Shown here: one piece after another, positions 7,968 to 17,284 of the stretch | Layout: each line of letters begins with the position of its first letter | Numbering within the stretch: the first letter of the stretch is position 1 | NCBI GenBank assembly: GCA_023954495.1 | Contig: JAMLIA010000024.1 | Coordinates: forward strand, 1 to 42,616 | DNA: 42,616 nt | Direction: 5' to 3' | Source of the DNA: Thermomicrobiales bacterium | Lineage (GTDB): Bacteria; Chloroflexota; Chloroflexia; Thermomicrobiales; CFX8 | Program-made: the position numbers and the translations under genes | Notes under the pieces: model-generated | The model's database searches: none | Told to the model about the DNA's origin: nothing | What the model saw: only the letters and a program-made list of their open reading frames with translations

Positions 7968-9383
7968 TCAGCGCAACGTGCTCGGCAGGATATTCAGCTC
8001 GGCACGATACTTCGCGACCGTTCGTCGAGCGATCCGCACACCGCGGCGATTGAGCAGCTCAACGATGCGCTTGTCGGTCAACGACTGCTCTTCGTTCTCG
8101 ATCATCTCCTTGATCATGTCCTTCACGCTCAGCGACGGGGTAAAGAAGTCACTGAACGGAATGACCTGCCGAGTCGGGAGCATGACGTACTTGTTCGCAG
8201 TCGCTCGCGACACGGTCGACTCGTGAACGCCGACCTGCGTCGCAACCGTCGCGCGAGTAAGCGGTCTCAGCTTCCGCACACCACCGCGCAAAAAGTCCTC
8301 CTGCATATCCGCCACGCATCGCGAGATGCGTGCAAGCGTTTCGTGGCGCTGCTTGACGTTGCCGAGGAAGAGACGCGCACGGCCGACGTGGTCGCGGACA
8401 TGGCTGCGCGTCTCCGAATCCATGTCGCTCGACTTGCGGCTTGCCTGCGCGACCTTCGCCATCTGATCGTAGATGTCGTTCACACGCAAACGCGAGTAGC
8501 GCGATTCAACGACTTCGATGATCAGCTCACCGTCCTTGATGCTGATGACCACGTCGGGTGCGACGTACCCGTCCTCAACTGGCGATCGCCACTGTTGAGC
8601 TTCCTGCCGTTGCAGGGGAAACGGCGTCAAGCTACTGCGAATGTAATCGCGAGCCTCTTCGATAACGTCGGCTGTTACGCCGAGCTCGCGGGCGATGAGT
8701 CCGAACTTGTGACTGCCCAGGTCGTCGAGATGATGGTCGACAATTTCGAACACAGCTTCGGGAATGTCGGCGTCGTTTTCGGCCAGATAGCGCAGCTGCA
8801 AGAGCAGGCACTCACGCAGGTCGCGAGCCCCGACGCCGACTGGCGCTAGCGTCTGGATCGCCCCGAGCGCCTCTTCGATGTCCTGTGCCGTGGCATTGAA
8901 TAGCCGCGCGACGTCACGCAGGTTCGCGTCAACGTATCCGCGCTCGTCGAGTGAATCCAGCAGGTACTCGGCAATAGGCAGAAGGTCGCCGCCGATGAGT
9001 GTTGGCAAGTCAAATGCGACACGGTCTCGCGGACTGAGGTTGTCACCAACCAGCGTCATGGGGTCAAAGTCATCCGAATCATCGCGGGTGATCGACGCTT
9101 GATAGGCAATCTCAGGGTAGTCCTCCCAGGAGTCCTGCTTCTGCTGTTCTGCGTGATTGATCATGCAGGTGGCGCAGAACGTTCCTTCAAGGATCCCGCC
9201 GCAGCGTGGACAGATCTGTTCGTTGGATGCTTCGAGTGCGGGGTTCTCGTCAAGCTCCTGATTAATGACTGCTTCCAGTTCCTGCCGCGAGAGGCTCAGG
9301 ATGTAATTGGCCTCAATCAGGCTGGGGGAAATCCATTGTCGTTGTTCAGTAATGAGGTCATATCCGGCTTGCATACGTGACAC
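7968..9383 (-). CDS. rpoN: RNA polymerase sigma-54 factor with zinc-ribbon-like insert
   Basis: A 471-residue sigma-54. The N-terminal activator-interacting region is present (residues 1-50, with ILSLSRQELEAVINQELDENPAL). The core-binding region is in the middle, and the promoter-recognition region holds THE helix-turn-helix (VATQVGVHESTVSRATANKYV). The RpoN box ARRTVAKYRAELNILPS lies near the C-terminus. Unusually, residues 58-73 read CPRCGGILEGTFCATC, a CxxC-x8-CxxC arrangement that looks like a zinc ribbon placed where most sigma-54 proteins have an acidic, variable region II. Sigma-54 depends on AAA+ enhancer-binding activators; none is encoded in this window. The gene runs toward pyrB and is divergent from the CBS-domain protease gene. 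Confidence 0.95.
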   Translation of the reverse strand: MSRMQAGYDLITEQRQWISPSLIEANYILSLSRQELEAVINQELDENPALEASNEQICPRCGGILEGTFCATCMINHAEQQKQDSWEDYPEIAYQASITRDDSDDFDPMTLVGDNLSPRDRVAFDLPTLIGGDLLPIAEYLLDSLDERGYVDANLRDVARLFNATAQDIEEALGAIQTLAPVGVGARDLRECLLLQLRYLAENDADIPEAVFEIVDHHLDDLGSHKFGLIARELGVTADVIEEARDYIRSSLTPFPLQRQEAQQWRSPVEDGYVAPDVVISIKDGELIIEVVESRYSRLRVNDIYDQMAKVAQASRKSSDMDSETRSHVRDHVGRARLFLGNVKQRHETLARISRCVADMQEDFLRGGVRKLRPLTRATVATQVGVHESTVSRATANKYVMLPTRQVIPFSDFFTPSLSVKDMIKEMIENEEQSLTDKRIVELLNRRGVRIARRTVAKYRAELNILPSTLR

Positions 9384-9548
9384 GGCCAGTGACCCTCCCT
9401 CCTGCCATACGACCGCTTGAAACGTCGCGGATCGCAGGTCGTGAACATCGTATCACATCCGTGGCCTGATTCTTGCTATACGTGGAAATGTTCTCAGCAC
9501 CGACAGACATGTTTCGCGCTAGCAGCGTAAATCGACCAGAATAGCGTC

Positions 9549-9557
9549 TGCTATGAT
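9549..9557 (+). promoter_or_regulatory. Extended -10 element before the CBS-domain protease
   Basis: TGC-TATGAT at 9549-9557 fits the extended -10 pattern (TGnTATGAT), about 65 bp before the GTG start. It lies in the 239-bp divergent region between rpoN and the protease gene; I see nothing else clear in that region. Confidence 0.42.
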
Positions 9558-9622
9558 GGCGATGTGGCTATCTCTCGATAGTTCATTGCGCGTGTGTCGT
9601 CCGCAGAAGCGAGCAGGAGAGC

Positions 9623-10768
9623 GTGTTCGACAAGGTCATACCGCTCGGCAGCACCAACGGGATTCCGATCAGGGTGCATCCAACGTTTGCGCTCGTTTTG
9701 CTGTGGGTGGTGTACGAGTGGGGTATCCGCGCGCGTGGCGGCGTAAACGGCGCTGCATTTGGTCTGATTATTGTGCTGGTGGTGTTTTGCTGCGTCCTGC
9801 TCCACGAGCTCGCGCATGCCGTTGCAGCGCTCCGCTACGGGGTGCATGTCGAAGACATCACGCTGCTTCCAATAGGCGGAGTCGCGCGGTTCGAGTACAC
9901 ACCCCTCACGCCGCGGGCCGAGACGGTCATCGCGCTGGCAGGTCCAGCCACGAACATCGCTATCGCGCTGGCGCTTACACCATTCATCTTGATGATCTCC
10001 GCCATCCGTGCGGTTTCCGATCCAATCGACATCCTGCTCATTTCCAGTGAGCTTTCGCCGGCAGGGTTCATCCTGCAGCTCTGGCTGGCGAATATCCTGC
10101 TCGCGATCTTCAATCTCCTGCCAGCCTTCCCAATGGATGGCGGACGCGTGTTGCGCGCGTTCCTGGCGTCGTTTCGCAGCCGCCTCCAAGCGACCAGAAT
10201 CGCGGCAATCATCGGCGCTGCGCTCGCCTTGTTGATGGCGATTGGTGGCTTGTTGATTGGCGATTATGTGCTGATCCTGGTCGCTGTCTTCATCATTGTC
10301 TCCGCATCGATGGAGTTCCGGATGGTCGCGACCGAGATGTCACTTCGCGGTCTGCCGGTCGGCCAGTACGCGCTCTGGGACGGCGGCGGCGTTCAGCCGA
10401 ACGAAGCGCTGCTGACCGCCATCTCCGGAGGCCCGCGCGATGTCGTTGTCGTTGAGGACGGCGTCGTCGTCGGTATGCTCTGGCGGCGCGACATCATGGC
10501 CAACCAGACAAGTCGGCATCGTTTGCGCGTGGCGGACCTGATGGATGCGAACGTCCATGCTGTTGAAGCCGACGATTCGCTCTACGATGTCCATCAATGG
10601 TTGATGCTTGCGGACATCCCGGCCGTGCCGGTTGTCGAGAATGGGCGTTATCGCGGGGTGTTTACGACCGACCGCCTCTGGCACGTTTACGATCATGTTC
10701 AGAGTCGGCAATTTGCCTGGTATCGCTCGGGGATGCGTCTCCTGCGTCGGAGTCTGCGTCTTGCCTGA
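9623..10768 (+). CDS. M50 site-2 protease with C-terminal CBS domains
   Basis: An intramembrane metalloprotease of the SpoIVFB/Rip3 type, 381 residues. The zinc motif HELAH is at residues 61-65 inside a membrane segment (CCVLLHELAHAVAAL), and the third ligand region is NLLPAFPMDGGRVLRA. Two CBS domains occupy roughly residues 240-360 (RVADLMDANVHAVEADDSLYD is part of the second), which usually bind adenine nucleotides and tune the protease. The start is GTG at 9623 with CAGGAGA upstream. Its substrate is unknown; family members cleave membrane-bound transcription-factor precursors or anti-sigma factors. A second, shorter M50 protease lies 4 kb away. Confidence 0.9.
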   Translation: MFDKVIPLGSTNGIPIRVHPTFALVLLWVVYEWGIRARGGVNGAAFGLIIVLVVFCCVLLHELAHAVAALRYGVHVEDITLLPIGGVARFEYTPLTPRAETVIALAGPATNIAIALALTPFILMISAIRAVSDPIDILLISSELSPAGFILQLWLANILLAIFNLLPAFPMDGGRVLRAFLASFRSRLQATRIAAIIGAALALLMAIGGLLIGDYVLILVAVFIIVSASMEFRMVATEMSLRGLPVGQYALWDGGGVQPNEALLTAISGGPRDVVVVEDGVVVGMLWRRDIMANQTSRHRLRVADLMDANVHAVEADDSLYDVHQWLMLADIPAVPVVENGRYRGVFTTDRLWHVYDHVQSRQFAWYRSGMRLLRRSLRLA

Positions 10769-10783
10769 GGCGCACATCGACGA

Positions 10784-10849
10784 GATGGTATACACTATCT
10801 GCTAATGAGTCTCAGTACCATCCAACAATCATTCGCACTTGCGGTACTG
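10784..10849 (+). promoter_or_regulatory. Nested inverted repeats before the rrf2-type gene (candidate operator)
   Basis: GATGGTA (10784-10790) pairs with TACCATC (10816-10822), and CAGTACC (10813-10819) pairs with GGTACTG (10843-10849). The last arm overlaps the candidate -35 hexamer of the Rrf2 gene. The two GTAC-containing arms are 30 bp apart, about three helical turns, as expected for a dimer-binding operator. Autoregulation by the Rrf2 protein is inferred. Confidence 0.42.
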
Positions 10850-10867
10850 AACGAACAGGTGTACGAT
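10839..10867 (+). promoter_or_regulatory. Promoter of the Rrf2/cysteine desulfurase unit
   Basis: TTGCGG (10839-10844), a 17-bp spacer, and TACGAT (10862-10867) form a reasonable sigma-70 type promoter about 45 bp before the Rrf2 start codon. Confidence 0.5.
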
Positions 10868-10911
10868 ACTTTGAACACCACCCCAGCGCGAGCGCGAAAG
10901 GACGCGGCCGC

Positions 10912-11379
10912 ATGAAAGTTTCTACCCGCGGAGAATACGGACTTCGAGCGATGGTCGCTTTGGCGCGTACGTACGGTGACGGGCCCTCGGCCCTGTCGAC
11001 AATTGCGCACGATTCGGCTGTCCCGCAGTCGTACCTGGAGCAGCTTCTGGGCATGCTCCGGCGCTCCGGTCTGGTGGCGTCTACGCGTGGCGCGCACGGT
11101 GGCTACGAACTGGCACGCGAGCCGGCAGCGATCCGCGTCGGCGACGTGTACCGTGTCCTTGAGGGCCCAATCGCCCCCTGGGATTGCGTCTCGGAAGTTG
11201 AGCCGGATGAGCAGTGTCCGTTAATTGACGGCTGCGCGACGCGATCTGTCTGGCTGAAAGTGCGCGACAACATCATTGATGTGCTCGACTCCACCACCCT
11301 CGCAGACCTGATCAATCCACACCAGGAGCAATCCGCTCAAGCGTCACAGGCCGAACCTTCGAGCCACGCACCGGCCTGA
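10912..11379 (+). CDS. Rrf2 family transcriptional regulator (IscR-like)
   Basis: A 155-residue winged-helix regulator. It begins MKVSTRGEYGLRAMVALA, the normal Rrf2 start, and has the recognition region VPQSYLEQLLGMLRRSGLV followed by the wing (RGAHGGYELAR). Three cysteines at 92, 102 and 108 lie where IscR/NsrR-type proteins bind a [2Fe-2S] or [4Fe-4S] cluster; the first gap is longer than in E. coli IscR. ATG at 10912 is preceded by AAAGGA; a longer open frame upstream has no family similarity. The next gene is a cysteine desulfurase 27 bp downstream, so a role in sensing Fe-S or cysteine status is likely. The last 20 residues are a low-complexity Q/S/A tail. Confidence 0.88.
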   Translation: MKVSTRGEYGLRAMVALARTYGDGPSALSTIAHDSAVPQSYLEQLLGMLRRSGLVASTRGAHGGYELAREPAAIRVGDVYRVLEGPIAPWDCVSEVEPDEQCPLIDGCATRSVWLKVRDNIIDVLDSTTLADLINPHQEQSAQASQAEPSSHAPA

Positions 11380-11406
11380 CGACTCGATCTCAGATCAGGA
11401 TACGCC

Positions 11407-12582
11407 GTGGATTCTCGCACCCGAATCTATCTCGACCACGCCGCCACCACGCCGGTGGATCCAGATGTCGTGAACATCATGCTGCCATTCTTCACCGAGC
11501 GCTTTGGCAACCCGTCCAGTGTCTATGAGACGGGTCGTGATGCTCACGTTGCCCTCGATTGGGCCCGCTCTACCGCCGGCACCCTGCTCGGCTGCGCACC
11601 GCAGGAAATTATCTTCACCAGCGGCGCAACGGAATCGAACAACCTGTCGATCAAGGGCGTTGCCTGGTGGCATCACTTCAACAAGCCAGAGCGCAAGCGC
11701 ATCGTCGTTTCAGCAATTGAACATCACGCTGTCTTGCACTCAGCCGAGGCCATGGAGCGTCATGACTTTGAAGTCGTGGTGGTGATGCCTGATGCAGATG
11801 GCATCGTCCAACCGGAGACTATTCGACCGTTCATCACGGAGAACACCTGCCTGGTGTCGGTGATGCTGGCGAACAATGAGATCGGCACGATTCAGCCCAT
11901 TCGTGAGATTGCCGAGATCGCTCACGCTGCCGGAGCAATCATGCACACCGACGCTGTCCAGGCAGTTGGCGCGATTCCGGTGCTTCCCAACGAGCTCGGA
12001 GTCGATCTTATGTCGATCACCGCGCACAAGTTCTACGGGCCAAAGGGCACTGGCCTGCTCTATTGCCGGGCGGGTTCGCCGATCGACTGGCAGCAGCACG
12101 GCGGCGGACAGGAAAACACGCGCCGCGCCGGCACCGAAAACCTCGCTGGAATCGTTGGGACTGTCTCTGCAATGCAGTTCGCCATTGACGAGATGGACGA
12201 GCGCACCGCACACAGTCGAAGGCTGCGCGATCGCCTGCTAGAGGCGATCCTGGAGCGTGTGCCGAATGCACAGCTCAACGGCCATCCCACCTTGCGGCTG
12301 CCGAACAATGCCAACATCGCTTTCACGGGCGTCGACGGACCAGCACTTCTGCTTGCCCTGGACATGGTCGGCATCTCAGCATCCAGCGGATCGGCCTGTA
12401 CTTCGGGCTCAACTGAGCCATCCCACGTGCTGACCGCGCTGGGTATCGAAGAGGCGCGCGCGAACGGCTCTATCCGGCTCACTGTTGGCAAGGACACCAG
12501 CGACAGCGACGTTGATACGGCAGTCCAGGAAATCGTCTCGGCAGTCGAGCGAATCCAGAACCTGGCAGCGATCACGTCGTAA
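11407..12582 (+). CDS. Cysteine desulfurase (NifS/IscS family)
   Basis: A PLP enzyme that removes sulfur from cysteine for Fe-S cluster or tRNA thiolation. It is 391 residues and starts at GTG 11407 (DSRTRIYLDHAATTP). PLP-binding features are TSGATESNN at residues 71-79, HTDAVQ at 180-185, and the Schiff-base lysine K208 in SITAHKFYGPKG. The catalytic cysteine is C331 in the loop SSGSACTSG, an IscS/NifS-type long loop. It follows the Rrf2 gene closely and is probably cotranscribed. No iscU or mnmA is adjacent. The last 11 bp overlap the end of scpB on the other strand. Confidence 0.93.
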   Translation: MDSRTRIYLDHAATTPVDPDVVNIMLPFFTERFGNPSSVYETGRDAHVALDWARSTAGTLLGCAPQEIIFTSGATESNNLSIKGVAWWHHFNKPERKRIVVSAIEHHAVLHSAEAMERHDFEVVVVMPDADGIVQPETIRPFITENTCLVSVMLANNEIGTIQPIREIAEIAHAAGAIMHTDAVQAVGAIPVLPNELGVDLMSITAHKFYGPKGTGLLYCRAGSPIDWQQHGGGQENTRRAGTENLAGIVGTVSAMQFAIDEMDERTAHSRRLRDRLLEAILERVPNAQLNGHPTLRLPNNANIAFTGVDGPALLLALDMVGISASSGSACTSGSTEPSHVLTALGIEEARANGSIRLTVGKDTSDSDVDTAVQEIVSAVERIQNLAAITS

Positions 12583-13150
12583 TCTTGCTGAGGACGTCAT
12601 CGCTCGGCTCAACAGCGTCGAGCGGTGGCAACGCATCCAGCGATGCCAGACCGAAGAACTGCAGAAATGATGCGGTCGTTCCGTACTCGACCGGGTTACC
12701 CGGCCCGACTCGGCGGCCACGCGCTTCCACTAGTTCGCGCGCGACAAGCGTTGCCAGCACCCCACTCGAATCGACGCCACGGATCGCCTCGATCTCCGGA
12801 CGGATAATTGGCTGCCGATAGGCAACGATGGCCAGCGTTTCCAGTGCCGCACTGGAGAGTTTCACCTGACGTTCAATGCCAAGTAGACGCTCGACCGCCC
12901 GTCCATAGCGCGGGACGGTCACCAGCCGCACCCGGTCTCCATCACGCTGCAACGTGATCCCCCGTGGCTGTGTGCGAAGATCTTCTTCCAGCGCTTCGAT
13001 GGCCCGACGTATGTCTCGCTGACTCCACTCCAGCGCCGCAGCCAGCGTCGGGACATCCTCGGCTTCGCCAGACGCGAAGAGCAGCGCCTCAATTGCCGGA
13101 ATCGCCTCGTCGATTGGCACAATATCCAGCGCGAGCTGCTGGTCAGTCAT
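12572..13150 (-). CDS. scpB: Segregation and condensation protein B
   Basis: ScpB is the winged-helix kleisin partner of the SMC-ScpAB condensin complex. At 192 residues it has the usual size and motifs: IEALLFASGEAEDVPTLA near the N-terminus, LSSAALETLAIVAYRQPI in the middle, and RGVDSSGVLATLVARELVEARGRR followed by YGTT..FLQFFGL at the C-terminus. It is the last gene of the minus-strand M50-HD-scpA-scpB operon. Its ATG overlaps the scpA stop by eight bases, implying coupled synthesis of the two kleisin partners. No smc gene is in this window. Confidence 0.95.
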   Translation of the reverse strand: MTDQQLALDIVPIDEAIPAIEALLFASGEAEDVPTLAAALEWSQRDIRRAIEALEEDLRTQPRGITLQRDGDRVRLVTVPRYGRAVERLLGIERQVKLSSAALETLAIVAYRQPIIRPEIEAIRGVDSSGVLATLVARELVEARGRRVGPGNPVEYGTTASFLQFFGLASLDALPPLDAVEPSDDVLSKITT

Positions 13151-13886
13151 CGGCGAACACTCCCGATCCGGATGGTGTGACTTCGATATCGGTGAAGAGG
13201 CCGTCCTGATGCACGTCGATATCGCCCCGTCGCCAGAGCGCCAGGAGCGCGATGAAGCCGACGATGGTCGATTCGCGGTCGGCAGATTCGATCAACTCGC
13301 GGAATGGTCGAGGTCGTCGCAACCGATTCAGGTTCGCCGTTATGCGATCCAGCATCTCCCCGATCGTGACGATCCGCCGCAGTGGCGCCACCTGCGCATC
13401 CGGCACCATGCGCGCCAACGAGCGGGCGAACGCACGCTTGAGCGACGCTACTGGCGGCGCTACAAACACGAGGCGAGTTGGAGTGTCGGCACGCGGAGGA
13501 CGGCTGAACGAGCGTAGCCCCTGCTCGTGTGTCTCGCGAAGCGATTGGGCCACAAGCTTCATCTGCTGGTATTCGCGCAGTTGCTGCGCGAGGTCGTCGG
13601 CACTCGGCTCTTCCTCGGTCGCAGGTGGGCGCGGCAGCATGGCGCGCGACTTGAGCACCAGCAATCGCGCAGCGATGCCGGCGAACTCAGCCAGCAGTGC
13701 CGCAGGCGGGCGCTCCATCGCCTCAATGTAGGCCAGAAACCCGTCGGTCACCGCGACCAGGGATAGGTCAGAGATGTCCAGTCGCTCGCGTTCGATGAGT
13801 GCGAGCAGGACATCCAATGGCCCCTCAAAGCTCGGTAGCCGCAGCTGGTAGCTCTCCAGCGTGACGGGTGATCGTCGATCGCTCAC
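13143..13886 (-). CDS. scpA: Segregation and condensation protein A (kleisin)
   Basis: ScpA bridges the SMC heads in chromosome condensation. From GTG at 13886 the protein is 247 residues. The N-terminal motif YQLRLPSFEGPLDVLLALIERERLD is diagnostic in part (F-EGPLDLLL), followed by LAEFAGIAARLLVLKSRAMLP. The C-terminal winged helix includes STIVGFIALLALWRRGDIDVHQD. This start creates a GTGA overlap with the HD-domain gene, the same coupling seen elsewhere in the operon, whereas an in-frame ATG further upstream at 13979 would add residues unlike the family. scpB overlaps its 3' end by eight bases. Confidence 0.93.
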   Translation of the reverse strand: MSDRRSPVTLESYQLRLPSFEGPLDVLLALIERERLDISDLSLVAVTDGFLAYIEAMERPPAALLAEFAGIAARLLVLKSRAMLPRPPATEEEPSADDLAQQLREYQQMKLVAQSLRETHEQGLRSFSRPPRADTPTRLVFVAPPVASLKRAFARSLARMVPDAQVAPLRRIVTIGEMLDRITANLNRLRRPRPFRELIESADRESTIVGFIALLALWRRGDIDVHQDGLFTDIEVTPSGSGVFADD

Positions 13887-14451
13887 TGCGCCGCTCCGTC
13901 GTCTGCTCGCTGCAGCATCGCAAGCGCAGCATCCGACTTGGCAGCGTCCTTGTCGGCGTGGGAGCGAATGAGTTCGCACACGCGTGCATTCGCACCAGTA
14001 CGGGCTGCGAGCTCTGCGCCAAGCGCTGGATGATGCAGATTCAGCCAGAGGCCGTGGCGTAGCCAGTGTGCGTTCCTGCGAGCAACCCGATGCAACAACC
14101 GGCTCAGCCGACCCTGCAACAGCACAGTAGTCGTGCGATGGAGAACTCCAATACGATGACGCTCATCCGCTTTGCCGACATCATGGAGCAATGCAGCTTG
14201 CAGAACATCTCTGTCATCGCAACCCATGGCGCGGAGTGTGTCATAGACCATCAGATGATGGCGGCGGTCGAACGGTGTCAGACGGGAAAGCAGGGACCAC
14301 TGAGCATCGTTGGCCAGCAGGCGACGGAGGCGACATCGACCGCCGGATCGGGTCGACTGCGCAGTGCAGCGATTCCCTGCCGCAGTCGTTGACCTGCAGC
14401 ACGAAGTGGTTGCTCCAAGCCTCCGGGCGCCACGGTAAGTACGCGAATCAC
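13883..14451 (-). pseudogene. HD-domain protein, interrupted by one frameshift
   Basis: An HD-superfamily protein (metal-dependent phosphohydrolase fold) with QAALLHDVGKADE and a later ELIRSHADKD. The natural start is GTG at 14451, overlapping the M50 gene stop as GTGA. From there the frame encodes VIRVLTVAPGG and a helix ending RSRPDPAVDVA. It would then terminate after about 58 residues. The frame that continues with LRRLLANDAQWSLLSRL and the HD domain is reached by one missing base at about 14325-14335 (GTCGC-CTCC where GTCGCNCTCC is expected). With one base restored the product is about 190 residues. It is either a sequencing/assembly error or a recent mutation. The following gene scpA overlaps its stop by four bases. 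Confidence 0.75.
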
Positions 14452-15098
14452 AACGGCACTGATCCGACGATGGCGGTTCGCAGCAGGTCATACACCGGCG
14501 AGTACATGGCGCTAATCACTTCTGCGCCCGCACGACCGCCGACGATGACAACCGCGAAGAGGACGATGAAGCCATAACGTTCCATCGGGGCAGTGAACTG
14601 ATACCAGAACGACGGCAGAATGCCGTTCAGAATCTTCAGACCATCCAGCGGCGGGATCGGGATCATGTTGAACGCGGCAAGCAGCAAATTGACAAAGATC
14701 ATCTGCGTCACGAGCACATCGGCGAAGCCAACCGGCTCCGCATTCAGCAAACGTAACGGCAAGACGAACAGAATCGCCAGTAAGACATTGGAGGCCGGGC
14801 CGGCCAGCGCCGTCAGCGCCATACCGCGATGGCCCCAACGCAGGAGACCGGGATTCACTGGCACCGGCCGGCCCCAACCAAATGCCGGCCAGCCAATCGC
14901 AATCATCATCAGGCCGATGAAGCCAATCGGGTCGAAGTGAGCGATGGGGTTGAGGGTGATGCGGCCGAGGCGAGCGGCTGTCGGGTCGCCTAGCTGGTAC
15001 GCCGACCAGGCGTGGCAGAACTCATGGATCGTGACAGCAACGACGAAGGCGATGACCCGCGCCAGGATGACATCACTTGACAGGGTCGAGCCGAACAT
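14448..15098 (-). CDS. M50 family site-2 protease (short, YwhC/Rip2-like)
   Basis: A 216-residue intramembrane zinc protease. HEFCH at residues 25-29 carries the HExxH zinc ligands (VAVTIHEFCHAWSAYQLGD). Residues 40-60 have ARLGRITLNPIAHFDPIG, and the third motif is NMIPIPPLDGLKIL. About five membrane segments are present and there is no PDZ or CBS domain, unlike the larger M50 protein at 9623-10768. It is the first gene of the operon with the HD protein, scpA and scpB, and its stop codon overlaps the next start by four bases. Its substrate is unknown; this small subfamily is widespread next to scpA in many Gram-positive-type genomes. Confidence 0.92.
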   Translation of the reverse strand: MFGSTLSSDVILARVIAFVVAVTIHEFCHAWSAYQLGDPTAARLGRITLNPIAHFDPIGFIGLMMIAIGWPAFGWGRPVPVNPGLLRWGHRGMALTALAGPASNVLLAILFVLPLRLLNAEPVGFADVLVTQMIFVNLLLAAFNMIPIPPLDGLKILNGILPSFWYQFTAPMERYGFIVLFAVVIVGGRAGAEVISAMYSPVYDLLRTAIVGSVPL

Positions 15099-15165
15099 AC
15101 CTTCGTAACGCTACCTTCTTTTCGCTGGCACACCACCAAGAGTCAGTAAACACCAGACGAGATGA

Positions 15166-15195
15166 CGAATGCCACGGCGTGGGCCGTGGCATTCG
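15166..15195. terminator. Perfect 13-bp hairpin after oppF
   Basis: CGAATGCCACGGC (15166-15178) and GCCGTGGCATTCG (15183-15195) form a perfect 13-bp stem with a 4-nt loop (GTGG). It begins 24 bp after the stop of the OppF gene on the minus strand and 67 bp before the start of the M50 gene. There is no U-tract on either strand, so it may be a rho-aided terminator or a 3'-end stabiliser for the oppDF transcript. Confidence 0.6.
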
Positions 15196-15218
15196 AGGTT
15201 GGACGTAAGACTGTGAGA

Positions 15219-16288
15219 TCAGGCGCTGGCGGTTGTGATGTTCGCCTTCGACTGATCCGCGCCCGACCCTGGATACAGGTGGCAGGCCACAAAGTGGCCG
15301 TTGCCCTGGTCCGAGAAGATCGGGTCAATCTCCCGACACACCGGCATCGCATATGGACACCGTGTGTGGAAGTGGCAACCCGATGGCGGGTTGATCGGGC
15401 TCGGCACGTCGCCGGTCAGGATGATGCGCTCACGACGCCGTTCCACGACCGGGTCCGGAATCGGCACAGCCGAAAGCAGCGCCTTCGTGTACGGGTGCAG
15501 TGGATCCTCGTACAACGCTTCACGGTCGGCGAGCTCGACGATCTTGCCGAGGTACATCACCGCGATGCGGTTTGAGATGTGCTTCACAACCGACAGGTCG
15601 TGGGCGATGAACAGATAGGTCAGATTGAATTGCTCCTGGAGGTCTTCCAGCAGGTTCACGATCTGCGCCTGAATTGACACGTCCAGGGCCGAGACCGGCT
15701 CGTCAGCGACGATGAAGTCCGGGCTGGCTGCCAGCGCTCGGGCAACGCCGATGCGCTGTCGCTGACCACCGGAGAACTCGTGCGGATAGCGGTTGGCGAA
15801 GTACGGGTTCAGACCGACGGTCTCCAGCAGTTCCTGCACCCGGCGGTTGCGCTGTTCGCGCGGAACCAGGTTATGAATCTGCATCGGCTCGGAGATGATC
15901 GATCCAACCGTCATACGCGGGTTCAACGATGCGTATGGGTCCTGGAAGATCATCTGCAGGTGACGGCGCATCTTGCGCATGTCGCCACCATCAAGCTTGG
16001 TCAGGTCGCGGCCCTGATAGACCACCTCACCAGATGTCGGCTTGTAAAGCTGCAGGATCGCACGACCCGTCGTGCTCTTGCCGCAGCCAGACTCACCGAC
16101 GAGACCAAGCGTCTCACCACGGCGGACGGAGAACGACACGCCATCCACGGCCTGGACTGCGCCGACCTTGCGCTGGAAGATGATGCCCTGCGTCAGCGGG
16201 AAGTGCATCACAAGGTTCTTGACGTCAAGAAGTACTTCGTGATCGTTGCCGGCCTGGGTTTCTGCGGGCACTGCTGTTTCAGTTGCCA

Positions 16289-16289
<1 letters not shown>
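15219..16289 (-). CDS. Oligopeptide/dipeptide ABC transporter ATPase (OppF/DppF type)
   Basis: The second ATPase of a peptide importer. From ATG at 16289 it is 356 residues. Walker A is GESGCGKST, followed by the Q-loop [17 protein letters not shown], signature [14 protein letters not shown] and Walker [13 protein letters not shown]. The C-terminal oligopeptide domain contains RCPYAMPVC and further cysteines typical of Opp/Dpp ATPases, which bind an Fe-S cluster in some members. The start codon overlaps the preceding OppD stop as TAATG, so the pair is coupled. No permease or binding protein is adjacent; it may share components with the full transporter encoded at 27836-34391 or with genes elsewhere. 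Confidence 0.93.

Positions 16290-17284
<995 letters not shown>

Noticed and set aside
7968-9383. A possible -24/-12 sigma-54 promoter near rpoN or elsewhere in the window
   Set aside because: I looked for TGGCAC-N5-TTGC-like sites upstream of the genes and found TGGCAC occurrences but none with a GC at the required spacing.
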